Positions 1 through 9,450 of a stretch of 64,000 nt of DNA are shown here, in pieces (position 1 is the stretch's first letter; each line of letters starts with the position of its first letter). Source of the DNA: Coprococcus sp. (lineage in GTDB: Bacteria > Bacillota > Clostridia > Lachnospirales > Lachnospiraceae); NCBI GenBank assembly GCA_017935345.1, contig JAGBHU010000038.1:62001-126000 (forward strand), given 5' to 3'. The translations under genes and the position numbers were made by a program. The notes under the pieces are model-generated. The model saw only the letters and a list, made by a program, of their open reading frames with translations, had not been told where the DNA came from and ran no database searches.

Positions 1-30
1 TTCGGTGGCAGTCATACTCATGATATCCAT
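1..30 (-). CDS. gatA: Glutamyl-tRNA(Gln) amidotransferase subunit A, N-terminal fragment
   Basis: Only the first ten codons lie in the window and read MDIMSMTATE; the gene runs off the left edge. The start is 12 bases after the gatC stop, with a short G-rich stretch in front. The call rests on position: GatC, GatA and GatB are usually encoded in this order, and the opening residues resemble GatA N termini. GatA is the amidase subunit that releases ammonia from glutamine for transamidation of Glu-tRNA(Gln) (or Asp-tRNA(Asn)). No catalytic residue is visible here, so the identity is inferred from context. Confidence 0.7.
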   Translation of the reverse strand, partial: MDIMSMTATE

Positions 31-42
31 CTATGCTACCCC

Positions 43-330
43 CTAATCAAATGTCTTTGGCACCTTATAGCAGCCATCCTTCTGCTCAGGTGCATTCTTA
101 AGAAGATTATCTCTATTGTCTCCGTTTATAACGACATCCTCACGAAAAACATTATTATATGAAAATGTATGGCTCATCGCCTCTACATTTTCCGTGTCAA
201 GCTCATTCAACTTGCTTACATAATCAAGCATATCTGACATATCCTTTTTCGCCTGCAGCTTCTCCTCATCAGACAGCTCAAGCTTCGCCAGAATACCTAC
301 ATAATCGATTGTCTCGTCTGTAATTGTCAT
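43..330 (-). CDS. gatC: Aspartyl/glutamyl-tRNA amidotransferase subunit C
   Basis: The 95-residue protein has the normal GatC length. It shows the family hallmarks: an N-terminal helix with LAKLELSDEE, the NVFREDVV segment near residues 60-67, and the C-terminal LLKNAPEQKDGCYKVPKTFD. GatC is the small scaffold that wraps GatA and GatB in the complex converting misacylated Glu-tRNA(Gln) into Gln-tRNA(Gln) in bacteria lacking or supplementing glutaminyl-tRNA synthetase. AGGAG lies 8 bases before the ATG. It is the first gene of the gatCAB operon, with gatA following after 12 bases. A promoter candidate overlaps the end of the preceding gene. Confidence 0.96.
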   Translation of the reverse strand: MTITDETIDYVGILAKLELSDEEKLQAKKDMSDMLDYVSKLNELDTENVEAMSHTFSYNNVFREDVVINGDNRDNLLKNAPEQKDGCYKVPKTFD

Positions 331-386
331 GACCTGTTCTCCTATTTTACGTCAATTAATTAAGTAACTACTATATACTCCGTTAG

Positions 387-415
387 ATATTAGCACATTA
401 AATACGCATTTGCAA
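387..415 (-). promoter_or_regulatory. Candidate sigma-A promoter for gatCAB
   Basis: On the minus strand TTGCAA (410-415) is followed by a 17-base spacer and TAATAT (387-392). The -35 side overlaps the last codons of the upstream TagF-like gene, whose stop is at 398. The position, about 60 bases before gatC, fits separate transcription of gatCAB. This is a consensus match only. Confidence 0.55.
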
Positions 416-1975
416 GTATTCGGCTATTCTACGGGAGTTGTCTGAATCCGTATATTTGAAATAGTTTTGATACAGATTCTCATACACATCCTTATTTCTA
501 AAGCCGTCTGCCGCATACCAGTCTATCGCAGCAATCAGTCCTTCTGCATCCAAAACCTTATCTCCGAACAATTCATTATCCATATTCATATAGCTTCCCT
601 GAGATTCTATATACTGCGGTAAATCAAACTGATAGAATACAACAGGCTTATGCTGATAAAATACATCCCATGATACCGAAGAATAGTCGGTAACAAGCAT
701 TTTACATCTCATAATAAGCTGATTCAGCGGTTCATCTCCGAACCCTACGATACGCACTCTTCTTCCCATAGAATCAAATTCATTGATATACTCCCTGAAT
801 TTCGGATGAATATAAAAACAGAGCTGGAGATTTCTTCTTTCAAGTACCTCTATCAATTCAGGAGAGCTAAGGAATTCCTTATACCGTTTATAATATTCGC
901 TTTGTGCAAAGGTCTCATCATCTACCTCCTCAAGCCAGTTTCTCCATGTAGGCATAACGAGTACCATGTTATAATCGATGCCACCCGGAATAATGCTGTT
1001 TGATTTGTCCGTCAAAACATCCCATCTGGCAAGACCTGTGACCGCTATTTCATCTTCCTCATAGCCAAAGTTTTTCTGAACGATATTCTTTTCATAATCG
1101 GAAGAAACAATAAATAAGTTACAGGAACCGATTTGCCCCTTACCATAAATATGCTCAACTCTCTTGAGACCTAATACACCATGCTGTAAAAATACAAGCG
1201 GCGTATTTCTAATCATATGCTCTATCATGCTCATCCTCATACGCCATGCATATACATGCTTTCTTGTATCCGTACTGACAAAATACTTTGCAGCAAGCAT
1301 ATAAAGCTTATGCTTCAACGACATAAACCCAATAATATTGTTTTTATACGGAAGCAGATTGTCCATATCCTTTGACCGGCTGTCTATTACATAATAAATA
1401 TTGGCCCCCCATGTCTCCTCCATTTTATTGTCCATACAATATTTGAAGAAATAGAAGCCATTATCCTCCGCCATCTGACAAAACTTCTCATACACAAGAA
1501 TGATATTTTTTTTCTTCAGTACCGGCTTCATCATAAAATAGAGCAACAGCACAAAGGCCTCCCCGATACGAAACCAAAGCGTATCATTTTCTGTATACTC
1601 CCTGTACTGAAATGCCAAATCAACCTCCGGTGTTATGTATGGATGCATAAACATACCCGTCGACCTGTCTTTGTATTTCCCGTCATATAACGGAAACCGT
1701 ATCATATTCCGGAGCCTGCCTACAGAAATGCACTCCTCGCCCTTTTCCGTTATGGCATATACATCCCAATAAATAACCTTTAAGTCAATGGCTGCCAAAT
1801 TCAGCTTGGCACTCCACTTGTTATTTCCACGTTTTTTAATATCAAATTCATACTGGCAGTCATCCTTGCTCAGCTTGCTTCTATATCGCAATACAAGTCC
1901 GTTTAATTCCTTATCACCGTTTATTCGTAAATACAATGTTCTCCTAAAGAACCATAATCCTGTTAAAGTAAACAT
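398..1975 (-). CDS. CDP-glycerol:glycerophosphotransferase family protein (TagF/TagB-like)
   Basis: With the ATG at 1975 the protein has 525 residues. A GTG four codons earlier is possible, but GGGAG is correctly spaced (5 bases) only for the ATG. The C-terminal half carries the Glyphos_transf signature: FLQHGVLGLKRVEHIYGKG near residue 265, LVMPTWRNW near 345 and LVTDYSSVSWDVFYQ near 435, the last being the nucleotide-phosphate site. Such enzymes move glycerol- or ribitol-phosphate from a CDP donor to a growing wall or capsule polymer at the inner membrane face. It is the last of four genes with gaps or overlaps of a few bases, all apparently building one polymer. Donor and acceptor cannot be told from sequence. 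The N-terminal 200 residues lack a motif I recognise. Confidence 0.85.
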   Translation of the reverse strand: MFTLTGLWFFRRTLYLRINGDKELNGLVLRYRSKLSKDDCQYEFDIKKRGNNKWSAKLNLAAIDLKVIYWDVYAITEKGEECISVGRLRNMIRFPLYDGKYKDRSTGMFMHPYITPEVDLAFQYREYTENDTLWFRIGEAFVLLLYFMMKPVLKKKNIILVYEKFCQMAEDNGFYFFKYCMDNKMEETWGANIYYVIDSRSKDMDNLLPYKNNIIGFMSLKHKLYMLAAKYFVSTDTRKHVYAWRMRMSMIEHMIRNTPLVFLQHGVLGLKRVEHIYGKGQIGSCNLFIVSSDYEKNIVQKNFGYEEDEIAVTGLARWDVLTDKSNSIIPGGIDYNMVLVMPTWRNWLEEVDDETFAQSEYYKRYKEFLSSPELIEVLERRNLQLCFYIHPKFREYINEFDSMGRRVRIVGFGDEPLNQLIMRCKMLVTDYSSVSWDVFYQHKPVVFYQFDLPQYIESQGSYMNMDNELFGDKVLDAEGLIAAIDWYAADGFRNKDVYENLYQNYFKYTDSDNSRRIAEYLQMRI

Positions 1976-1988
1976 ATGCTCTCCCACT

Positions 1989-4442
1989 TTATTTTATTGC
2001 CTGCTCAAATTCCAAAAATACCTGTCGGTTATATTCCCTGCTGTCAAACTCATATGCAGGGACTTCGCCGTTCATATACGAAACAAGTGCTTTTTTTATT
2101 GACGTGCTATCCGTTCCGCATATCAGCTGACCGTTCTCTATCATGCAATCCTCCGCTGTAGAAAAATAACTCATAATAATAGGCATTTGAAGTGTCCTTG
2201 CCTCCAGTATCACCATCGGCTGTCCTTCGTGGAGCGACGGCAATATAAAGCACTGACATTTCTTCATAACCGCAAACGGATTTGCTACATTTCCCGTCAG
2301 GATAACCCTGTCAGCCAGATTATTTTCCGTTATATATGCGGTCAGTCTGCCACGCAAAGCACCGTCACCCAAAATATAAAGTCTTGTATGATTATATTCT
2401 TCCGCAAACTGTGCAAAAGCCTTTATCAGCGCAAGCTGATTTTTCTCTTCCGACATTCTGCCTATATTTACAAAGTTTACAAAACCTTCCATGTCAGGCT
2501 GATTTACAGATTCCAGATTATCCTGCTGCAAATTCTCTGATTCACCTCCGGCAAGGCAGCTTTCTATCCTGCTGATATCTATCATATTTCTTACATACCT
2601 GTAGCTGTCATTTCCGCCTATCTGCTTTTCGTTGACCTCCATAACACTTTTGCTGCAGGCTATTACATGGTCAAAATCAGGATATGTGCCAAATACAATT
2701 TCAAGTCTTTTTTTATTGGGCTGCTTCCCGTTTACCACCTTATTCTGGTCTGCCAGCATATCATTATGCTGCCATATGGATTTCACTCCGGCAGGTGCAT
2801 TTGCCGCAACCATGGAAAATAATGGTGAGTAACCGACAAAATCTATCACATAGTCAAAGGTACTCTGTCCAAACATTCTGACATATTCCTTTGCAGCTAT
2901 ATCCGATAAATATTTCTTATTCTTCTGATAGCCCCCTGCCAGTCCCTTTACAAAATGCATATTATCGGCTACAGAACCGATAGCGGCTACGGTATGAACG
3001 AGGACACGAACCTCCTTCGGAATGGAAAGAAGCCTGCTCATATCACTGTCATTATTCGGCTTATACACGTATAGCGTTACGTCATATTTTTCATAATCCA
3101 TATTCTGAAGCAGGGACAGCATGCTGTAGGTAATACCGTATGCACGTAATGAGCCAAGGAAAAATAACAGTTTTTTCTTATCGGCTTTGGTCGTATGACG
3201 AGCCTGCTTACACTCATTTTTTCCGAATGATACCCGTTTTGTTTTATCTGCTTCGGTATGCCGGTTCATAACGATATCAAGGATTCTTCTGCATGCGTGA
3301 CCATCATCCTTTGGCGCTGCCCAGTCCTTTATTTTTTCATATCGGCTTTTATTTTCCGCATAGATATCATCTATTTTGTTAATCCAGTCTGTCAGCTGCT
3401 CTTTCGATGATGTCATCGGACCCGGCAGTTTGTCCGCCAGATTCTCCGTACCTCTGTATTGATTATATTCCTCTATATCGTCACAGTAAAAAAGCACCGG
3501 TCTGCCTGTCACAATAAAATCATAAAAAATACTTGAATAGTCCGATATCAGGATATCCATTACCGAAAGAATTTCGTTTGTATCTATAGTAGACGGAACG
3601 ATATAATCGATATTTTTACCCGCATTTGCCCATTTTTTATATACGGCTATATGCGGCTTAATAAGCAACTGATATTTTTCGGTGTCGATATGACTGGATA
3701 CATATTCATACAAGGCTGTATAATCCTCGATATTCCCCTCAGGATTATCCCATACCGTACCACGCCATGTAGGTGCATACAGTATCAGTTTTTTTCCCTC
3801 TTTGATATGGACACCATTTTTTATCAGTCTTTCCGTTACTTCCTTTCTGTCTGCTGCAAACAGCCTGTCACAGCGGGCCTGTCCCTCTTCAATGATACTT
3901 CCGTTATAAATGTTTTTCAGCTTATATGCCTCATAATACATATCCGTATGATGTCCGTTCGGTGACAACAAATAATCAGCCTGAAGCATATTTCTTACAG
4001 TATTTGCGGAAGCGATGATTCCATCAGGTGTATCATATCCCATCTTCTTAAGCGGAATACCGTGCCATGTATTGATATAGGTCTGTCCCTCCCGTTTTCT
4101 GAAATATTGCGGAAAGGTTACGTTATTTATCACAAATTCTGCCGTAGCAAGGTATTTGTTATAGGCCGCCGATTTATACCTTACCAGCTCAATATCGGCA
4201 TCCAGCTTCAAATCCTGAATTATTTTCTTTCCCGTCTCTATATCCGCAATCACCCATACATGATGAAATCTGCCATACCTGTTTTCATTTGCTGCCAGTT
4301 CACGAAATAATGCATACGGACCACAGGATATATTTTGTCCAAAGAAGGACTCATATAAAATCACACCCTTCGTCACAGGCTTGTCAAGATACTTAAAATA
4401 TGGATTTGTCATACGATATATCTGCTTCAGTTTTTCCTTCAT
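1989..4442 (-). CDS. Bifunctional TagF-like glycerophosphotransferase fused to a GT4 glycosyltransferase
   Basis: This 817-residue protein joins two enzymes. Residues 1 to about 395 are a CDP-glycerol glycerophosphotransferase-type domain: INTWHGIPLKKMG at 123-135, LYAPTWRG at 221-228 and LISDYSSIFYDFI at 298-310. From about residue 424 to the end lies a GT-B glycosyltransferase of family 4 type, with FVNIGRMSEEKN, LYILGDGALRGRL and the E-rich donor site LPSLHEGQPMVILEA. The linker (about 396-423) is rich in Lys, Arg and Thr. Fusions of this kind are known from polymerases of teichoic-acid-like capsules, which alternately add a sugar and a polyol phosphate; that role is inferred here. It starts inside the stop of the preceding gene (TAATG overlap), indicating translational coupling. 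No membrane segment is visible, so it probably docks on the inner membrane. Confidence 0.88.
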   Translation of the reverse strand: MKEKLKQIYRMTNPYFKYLDKPVTKGVILYESFFGQNISCGPYALFRELAANENRYGRFHHVWVIADIETGKKIIQDLKLDADIELVRYKSAAYNKYLATAEFVINNVTFPQYFRKREGQTYINTWHGIPLKKMGYDTPDGIIASANTVRNMLQADYLLSPNGHHTDMYYEAYKLKNIYNGSIIEEGQARCDRLFAADRKEVTERLIKNGVHIKEGKKLILYAPTWRGTVWDNPEGNIEDYTALYEYVSSHIDTEKYQLLIKPHIAVYKKWANAGKNIDYIVPSTIDTNEILSVMDILISDYSSIFYDFIVTGRPVLFYCDDIEEYNQYRGTENLADKLPGPMTSSKEQLTDWINKIDDIYAENKSRYEKIKDWAAPKDDGHACRRILDIVMNRHTEADKTKRVSFGKNECKQARHTTKADKKKLLFFLGSLRAYGITYSMLSLLQNMDYEKYDVTLYVYKPNNDSDMSRLLSIPKEVRVLVHTVAAIGSVADNMHFVKGLAGGYQKNKKYLSDIAAKEYVRMFGQSTFDYVIDFVGYSPLFSMVAANAPAGVKSIWQHNDMLADQNKVVNGKQPNKKRLEIVFGTYPDFDHVIACSKSVMEVNEKQIGGNDSYRYVRNMIDISRIESCLAGGESENLQQDNLESVNQPDMEGFVNFVNIGRMSEEKNQLALIKAFAQFAEEYNHTRLYILGDGALRGRLTAYITENNLADRVILTGNVANPFAVMKKCQCFILPSLHEGQPMVILEARTLQMPIIMSYFSTAEDCMIENGQLICGTDSTSIKKALVSYMNGEVPAYEFDSREYNRQVFLEFEQAIK

Positions 4443-5614
4443 TATTTCATAATCCTGTCTAATAATTGTTTTGTACTGTTTCCGTCCTGATATTGATTTA
4501 CCATATCATTAAACTGACGTCTCTTGTCTGCGTACTCATCTCTTCCTTCAATAACCGACAGTACAAATTCTGTCAGGTCTTTCTCTGTTTTAATATGCGC
4601 TCCCGGCATCATATCTAACGGATTATCAAATACAAAGCCTCTTTCCTCATTATAATCATTCATGTCGTCAAGCACAAAGCCTATCGGTCTGTCGAGCAGC
4701 AAATAATCAAAATATACAGAAGAATAGTCTGTTATAAGTGCATCTGCATTTCTTAAATAGGAATACAAATCACATCCTGCATTTTCAAAATCCTTATGGC
4801 TGAACACCTTTATATTGGTAAAATATCCAATGTCGTCCTCCATATGGAGCGGATGATGCTTCACAATAAGCTGCACATTGTTTTCCCGCAGCAATGCATC
4901 AAAATCATGTCCTCTTACACTTTTTAATAAGTCGATAGGACTTTTTTGCTTTCCTAAATCATCAATCGCATACTCATTTTCTTCCGCTCTTAATTTTTTT
5001 CTGTACGTAGGAAGCCAGAATATAAATTTTGAGGCGCCCATTCTGATTCTTTCATCCAGTTCTTTATCCTCTTTGAACATGACATCGTTTCTCGGCTGCC
5101 CGTTTATAATGACTTGTTCTTTACTACAGGAAAAGCTTTTCATCATGATATCAGCAAATAATTTTGAAGTCGCTAATATATAAGTAAAATAATTATATTT
5201 CACTTTTTCTTTGCCTTTTTCCATATTTCCGATACGCTTTAACGGCATTCCATGCCATACATTGACAACCACCTGTTCCTTGGAAGGCTTAATCGGATAT
5301 TTGCCAAAGCTGTAAAATGCATACTTTGCCCGCAGGAATTTTAAGATTCCACCTTTCAGGCTTACAAATTTTACATTTTTATATCGCTCCGGAAGATACT
5401 TTTTCTCCATTTTGTATTCTTCCCATTCATCTATGGCACAAACAATACGATATTCTTCATTATATCCATGTCCCATCATATAATCATATACAGCTCTCAC
5501 ATTGTCACGAAATCCCATATTAGAATAGAAAAACACCAGTTTTTCGTCTTTCTTAATGAACTTGTTTAACAGCGTAAGCGGGCCAAAACAAGCTTTTAAA
5601 AATCCTTTACTCAT
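4442..5614 (-). CDS. CDP-glycerol:glycerophosphotransferase family protein
   Basis: A 390-residue single-domain member of the Glyphos_transf family. It has VNVWHGMPLKRIG near residue 118, FWLPTYRKK near 194 and LITDYSSVYFDYLLLDRP near 293. The family transfers glycerol-phosphate (or ribitol-phosphate) from CDP-activated donors. Its short length resembles TagB-like primases more than long TagF polymerases, so it may add the first unit to a linkage sugar; this is inference. It overlaps the gene before it by 4 bases (ATGA) and the one after by 1 base, so the GT2, this protein and the fusion polymerase are translationally coupled. Confidence 0.85.
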   Translation of the reverse strand: MSKGFLKACFGPLTLLNKFIKKDEKLVFFYSNMGFRDNVRAVYDYMMGHGYNEEYRIVCAIDEWEEYKMEKKYLPERYKNVKFVSLKGGILKFLRAKYAFYSFGKYPIKPSKEQVVVNVWHGMPLKRIGNMEKGKEKVKYNYFTYILATSKLFADIMMKSFSCSKEQVIINGQPRNDVMFKEDKELDERIRMGASKFIFWLPTYRKKLRAEENEYAIDDLGKQKSPIDLLKSVRGHDFDALLRENNVQLIVKHHPLHMEDDIGYFTNIKVFSHKDFENAGCDLYSYLRNADALITDYSSVYFDYLLLDRPIGFVLDDMNDYNEERGFVFDNPLDMMPGAHIKTEKDLTEFVLSVIEGRDEYADKRRQFNDMVNQYQDGNSTKQLLDRIMK

Positions 5615-6432
5615 TTTCGTAATACCTTCTTATAAAATATTTGCCGCATTTTATTTGGCATCATACCTACTACTGCATGTGGCACTGTAGATTCAAGATA
5701 TTCTGCTTTTGTAGTATAACCCATTTTGTGAATTTTCTTTTTATATTCCAGCATATGCTTCACATATTCTCTGCCGCCCCGTCTGGCATACATATCTTTT
5801 CCTGAACGCATATACATCACAGGCTCTTTAATGTTATAACCACGTGCACCTGATGACAGCATACGCACCCACAGATAATAATCCTCAAAATATGGGAAAT
5901 CCTGATATCCGCCTGCTGCAATTACTGCACTTTTTCGAAACATAACCGATGGATGATTAAAGGGATTCCTCTTCTTGGAAAATGCTACGATTTCATCGTG
6001 TGTATGAGGCGGAACCCTGTTTGATATTGGATTATCCGGACTTCCTGCAAATTCTGTCACAGCACCGCCTACAATATCAACATTCATCAATTCAAATATC
6101 TCAAGCTGTCTTTCAAATCTGTTTGCCATGCAGATATCATCGCTATCCATTCTTCCTATCAATTCATTTCTGCAATGATTCAGGCCTTCATTTAATGCCG
6201 AACCCAGTCCTTTATTCTCCTTCAGCCTTACAACATGGATGATAGCATTTGACTTCTCATATTCATCTATCACCTGATTTAATTCATCCGTAAGAGGGCC
6301 ATCGCAGACTATCACAAAGTCATCTGTCACTATCGTCTGGTTTAAGATGCTTTCTATGCTTTCTCTGAGATATTCACCTTTTTCTTTTTTATATACAGAC
6401 ATAAGAACTGAGTATTTTTGATTTCCTCTCAT
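5611..6432 (-). CDS. Family 2 glycosyltransferase
   Basis: The 273-residue protein is a GT-A fold transferase. It opens with YSVLMSVYKKEKGEYLRESI, the usual N-terminal nucleotide-sugar strand, and has the metal-binding DSDD at residues 96-99 within IGRMDSDD. HPSVMFRK and the FEDYYLWVRM acceptor-side motif (ED near 180) follow. It most resembles amylovoran/EPS-type GT2 enzymes that add one sugar to a lipid-linked oligosaccharide. AAAGGA precedes the ATG by about 9 bases. It is the first gene of the four-gene polymer cluster and is separated from icd by a terminator, so the cluster promoter should lie within 6433-6530, though I see no clear consensus there. The sugar is unknown. Confidence 0.88.
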   Translation of the reverse strand: MRGNQKYSVLMSVYKKEKGEYLRESIESILNQTIVTDDFVIVCDGPLTDELNQVIDEYEKSNAIIHVVRLKENKGLGSALNEGLNHCRNELIGRMDSDDICMANRFERQLEIFELMNVDIVGGAVTEFAGSPDNPISNRVPPHTHDEIVAFSKKRNPFNHPSVMFRKSAVIAAGGYQDFPYFEDYYLWVRMLSSGARGYNIKEPVMYMRSGKDMYARRGGREYVKHMLEYKKKIHKMGYTTKAEYLESTVPHAVVGMMPNKMRQIFYKKVLRK

Positions 6433-6530
6433 AAAAAGTCTGTCCTTTCTTAATTCATAATAAGCTTATACCATGAAAACCCCTTTTTAACCCAAGCTAA
6501 TGGTAGCATAAAGTGCTTATTTTATCAAGA

Positions 6531-6597
6531 AAACAAAAGACATCTATCAGAATATGCCGCAGGATATCCATCAGTGGCATATTCCATAGATGTCTTT
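6531..6597 (-). terminator. Rho-independent terminator after icd
   Basis: Arms 6538-6547/6586-6595 (10 bp) and 6551-6558/6576-6583 (8 bp) form a two-part stem separated by a small internal loop, with a 17-base terminal loop. On the minus strand the stem is followed by TTTTGTTTTCTT. It ends icd transcription before the polymer cluster. Confidence 0.85.
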
Positions 6598-6654
6598 CAT
6601 TTCATATCAGGGATGCAGTATTCGTATTTGCACTAATTCTACTTATCATGCCTG

Positions 6655-7863
6655 TTAAAGTGAAGCTTCAAGTGTTTCTCTGATAGCCTTTATAAAGTTT
6701 TCGCTGTTCAGGACAACAGGATTTTCAAGTGTTGTAATGAGTGCTAAATCCTTTGTCATCTTTCCATCCTCTATCGTCTTGATTGTAGCTGCCTCCAGCT
6801 TATCCGCAAATGTCATAAGCTCCTGATTTCCATCCAGCTCTCCACGTTTTCTGAGTGCACCTGACCATGCAAATATAGTAGCAACTGAGTTTGTTGATGT
6901 CTCTTCTCCTGCCAAATGCTTATAGTAATGTCTCATAACGGTTCCGTGCGCTGCCTCGTACTCGTATTTTCCGTCAGGTGATACAAGCACGGACGTCATC
7001 ATGGCAAGTGAGCCAAATGCTGATGAAATCATATCGCTCATGACATCACCGTCATAATTCTTACAAGCCCAGATATATCCACCCTCACTCTTCATAACGC
7101 GGGCTACGGCATCATCAATCAGTGTATAGAAATATTCGATTCCCGCTGCCTCAAATTTTTCTTTATATTCTGCATCGTATATCTCCTGGAAGATATCTTT
7201 GAATGTATGGTCATACTTCTTTGAAATCGTATCCTTTGTTGCAAACCAAAGTGTCTGCTTTGTATCCAGTGCATAGTTAAAGCAGCTTCTTGCAAAGCTT
7301 GAAATGGACTTGTCAATATTGTGCTGTCCCTGTATAACACCCGGTCCCTCAAACTTATGTATGGTTTCTTTGATTACCTGTCCGTCTTCTCCCGTAAATA
7401 CAAGTTCTGCTGTCCCTGCACCCGGTACATCTATCTCAACACTCTTGTATACATCGCCATATGCATGTCTTGCAATCGTAATAGGCTTCTTCCAATTCTT
7501 TACACAAGGCTCAATTCCTTTCACTACGATTGGTGCTCTAAATACAGTACCGTCAAGGATCGCTCTGATTGTACCATTTGGACTCTTCCACATTTCCTTA
7601 AGATTATACTCTGTCATTCTTGCCGCATTTGGTGTAATCGTTGCACACTTTACGGCAACTCCATACTTCTGTGTTGCATATGCAGAATCAAAGGTTACCT
7701 GATCATTTGTCTCATTTCTATACTCAAGACCAAGGTCATAATACTCTGATTTCAAATCTATAAAAGGGTAGATAAGCTCGTCCTTAATTATCTTCCAGAG
7801 AATTCTGGTCATCTCATCTCCGTCCATCTCAACAAGCGGTGTAGTCATCTGAATTTTTGCCAT
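6655..7863 (-). CDS. icd: NADP-dependent isocitrate dehydrogenase, eukaryotic type
   Basis: From the ATG at 7863 the protein has 402 residues and begins [20 protein letters not shown]. This start is chosen because GGAGG lies 7 bases before it; the ATG 15 bases upstream lacks a site. The sequence follows the homodimeric eukaryotic-like class: [31 protein letters not shown] for the substrate loop, [20 protein letters not shown], and [12 protein letters not shown] in the cofactor region. It oxidises isocitrate to 2-oxoglutarate with NADP, feeding glutamate synthesis; in anaerobes it serves biosynthesis rather than a full TCA cycle. It stands alone between its own promoter and terminator. Confidence 0.96.
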   Translation of the reverse strand: MAKIQMTTPLVEMDGDEMTRILWKIIKDELIYPFIDLKSEYYDLGLEYRNETNDQVTFDSAYATQKYGVAVKCATITPNAARMTEYNLKEMWKSPNGTIRAILDGTVFRAPIVVKGIEPCVKNWKKPITIARHAYGDVYKSVEIDVPGAGTAELVFTGEDGQVIKETIHKFEGPGVIQGQHNIDKSISSFARSCFNYALDTKQTLWFATKDTISKKYDHTFKDIFQEIYDAEYKEKFEAAGIEYFYTLIDDAVARVMKSEGGYIWACKNYDGDVMSDMISSAFGSLAMMTSVLVSPDGKYEYEAAHGTVMRHYYKHLAGEETSTNSVATIFAWSGALRKRGELDGNQELMTFADKLEAATIKTIEDGKMTKDLALITTLENPVVLNSENFIKAIRETLEASL

Positions 7864-7926
7864 ATCTTCATCCTCCATTTATTCTTATATTTACGTCATA
7901 AAACTACGGACGTTACTTCCTTAGTG

Positions 7927-7955
7927 ATTATAGCAAATGTAGAAACGCATTTCCA
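7927..7955 (-). promoter_or_regulatory. Candidate extended -10 promoter for icd
   Basis: Minus strand TGGAAA (7950-7955), 17-base spacer, TATAAT (7927-7932) preceded by TGC, giving an extended -10. It lies about 65 bases before the icd start. The -35 is weak, but the extended -10 compensates. Confidence 0.65.
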
Positions 7956-7992
7956 CTTTTTTTATTTTTTCTTATTTTTTTAAGTGTAATAC

Positions 7993-8973
7993 TTACACAT
8001 AGCCATATATGCCTCTTACCGAAACCTCACCGGAAATAATATTTTGAACTTCTCCATTGGCAGTTCTTACAAGAAGTCCTCCGTCAGGGCTTAAACCCAA
8101 AGCCGTATATTCCGTTCTTTCATTGCCCGATATCACATATACCTGTCTGTCCCTGTTTACCAACAGGCTGTTATATTCATCCTGAAGAAAGGTCAAATCC
8201 TGATTTTCCAGAAATTGATTGTAAATCTGTTCAAATTCATTTGTTACAGCTGCGATAAGCTTTGAACGGTTATAACCGACACCGTTCTCCAATTCTATGG
8301 AGGTTGCCCTGTCGGCAAACTCAGGTGGGAAAGAATTGTTATATACATTGATTCCTATCCCTACCACAACATAATTAATATCCGTTCCTTCCGAACTCAT
8401 CTCTGTAAGGATTCCACAGACTTTCCTGCCGTTTATCAATACATCATTCGGCCATTTTATCTGAGGCTTGATACCGTCTATTTGTGCAAGTGCCCTTGCC
8501 AGTGCTACGGCAGCTACAAGTGTAATTCTTGATACACAGGCTATATCGATATCCGGTCTGAGCAAATATGTCATGGCAACAATCGTGCCTTTCTCTGCCT
8601 CCCAGCTTCTGCCACGCCTGCCCTTACCCGCAGTTTGCAATTCTGCTATAAACAGACTTCCGTCTGCACCGTCTGTCTCTCCGGCAGCCTTTGCTCTTGT
8701 ATTTGTTGAATCGGTTTCATTATACCAGAACAGTTCTCTGCCCAGCACTTTTGTATTCAGCAGCGGCAGTATCGTATCCGCATCTACGATATCCGGCTGT
8801 GCTACAAGCTTATAGCCTTTATTATTGACTGCATCAATTTCACAGCCTTCTGCCTTTAGGCTTTTTATATTTTTCCATATTGCAGTTCTTGATACGCCGA
8901 GCAGTCTGCTCAGCTCCTGCCCTGAAACATAATCATTACTCGACTTCAGTATTTCCAGAATTTTCTTCTTCAT
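7993..8973 (-). CDS. birA: Biotin operon repressor / biotin--[acetyl-CoA-carboxylase] ligase
   Basis: The 326-residue protein has an N-terminal winged-helix domain (about residues 1-60, with SGQELSRLLGVSRTAIWKNI) followed by the ligase core. GKGRRGRSW at about 116-124 is the biotinyl-AMP loop and IKWPNDVLINGRKVCGILTE holds the catalytic lysine. A small C-terminal SH3-like domain contains ALGLSPDGGLLVRTANGE. It attaches biotin to carboxylase carrier domains and, in this bifunctional class, represses biotin genes when loaded with biotinyl-AMP. The ATG at 8973 is preferred over a TTG nine bases earlier because AGAAGG is spaced for the ATG. Its first 38 bases overlap the end of the small membrane-protein gene upstream, suggesting coupled translation. 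Confidence 0.95.
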   Translation of the reverse strand: MKKKILEILKSSNDYVSGQELSRLLGVSRTAIWKNIKSLKAEGCEIDAVNNKGYKLVAQPDIVDADTILPLLNTKVLGRELFWYNETDSTNTRAKAAGETDGADGSLFIAELQTAGKGRRGRSWEAEKGTIVAMTYLLRPDIDIACVSRITLVAAVALARALAQIDGIKPQIKWPNDVLINGRKVCGILTEMSSEGTDINYVVVGIGINVYNNSFPPEFADRATSIELENGVGYNRSKLIAAVTNEFEQIYNQFLENQDLTFLQDEYNSLLVNRDRQVYVISGNERTEYTALGLSPDGGLLVRTANGEVQNIISGEVSVRGIYGYV

Positions 8974-9415
8974 AGATTCCAACCTTCTTTAACAACAATT
9001 CATATATTGCATCACATTTATCACGTTTTCCCATAAACGGAAGTACAAAATTCTCAGAACCTCTGTCAATCTTCAAGAGATAATAAGGCATCTCCGGATC
9101 AGGGATGACAAGGTTAATGTTTGTAATCTTCTCATATGGAATTACAATTTCCCGCTTAACCTGTTTTATCCTCATTCCGTTTTCTTCAAATACATACGTT
9201 GAATCAAATGCAGACTTTCTAAACGAAGATTTGACAAGTGTATATCCATATCCTATAGCGGCGATTGCGATTGCTGCCTTTATTATTTTTGCACCGCCTG
9301 CTATCGACCACCATATCAACAGTCCGCCTATTGCCATAAATACAAAACCGACTGTTCTGTAACCGACTCTTGTTGCCTTTCTTTTTTTGACTGTATGCTC
9401 TAAATATTGTTCCAT
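8936..9415 (-). CDS. Small membrane protein with a PH-like cytoplasmic tail, unknown function
   Basis: The protein has 159 residues. After a basic N terminus (VKKRKATRVGYR) come two closely spaced hydrophobic helices at about residues 23-40 and 45-61, then a soluble part of roughly 95 residues with strand-rich text such as YVFEENGMRIKQ, REIVIPYEKITNINLV and LLKIDRGSENFVLPF. This layout resembles bacterial PH-like (YcxB-type) proteins. I believe relatives are classed as a Lachnospiraceae DUF (perhaps DUF6106), but I am not certain. GGGAG lies about 10 bases before the start. It overlaps birA and shares its transcript; the functional link is unknown. The GC-rich repeat 9451-9632 sits in its leader. 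Confidence 0.75.
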   Translation of the reverse strand: MEQYLEHTVKKRKATRVGYRTVGFVFMAIGGLLIWWSIAGGAKIIKAAIAIAAIGYGYTLVKSSFRKSAFDSTYVFEENGMRIKQVKREIVIPYEKITNINLVIPDPEMPYYLLKIDRGSENFVLPFMGKRDKCDAIYELLLKKVGIYEEENSGNTEVE

Positions 9416-9450
9416 GTATCATCTGCTCCCATAATCATTACTCTATAGTA

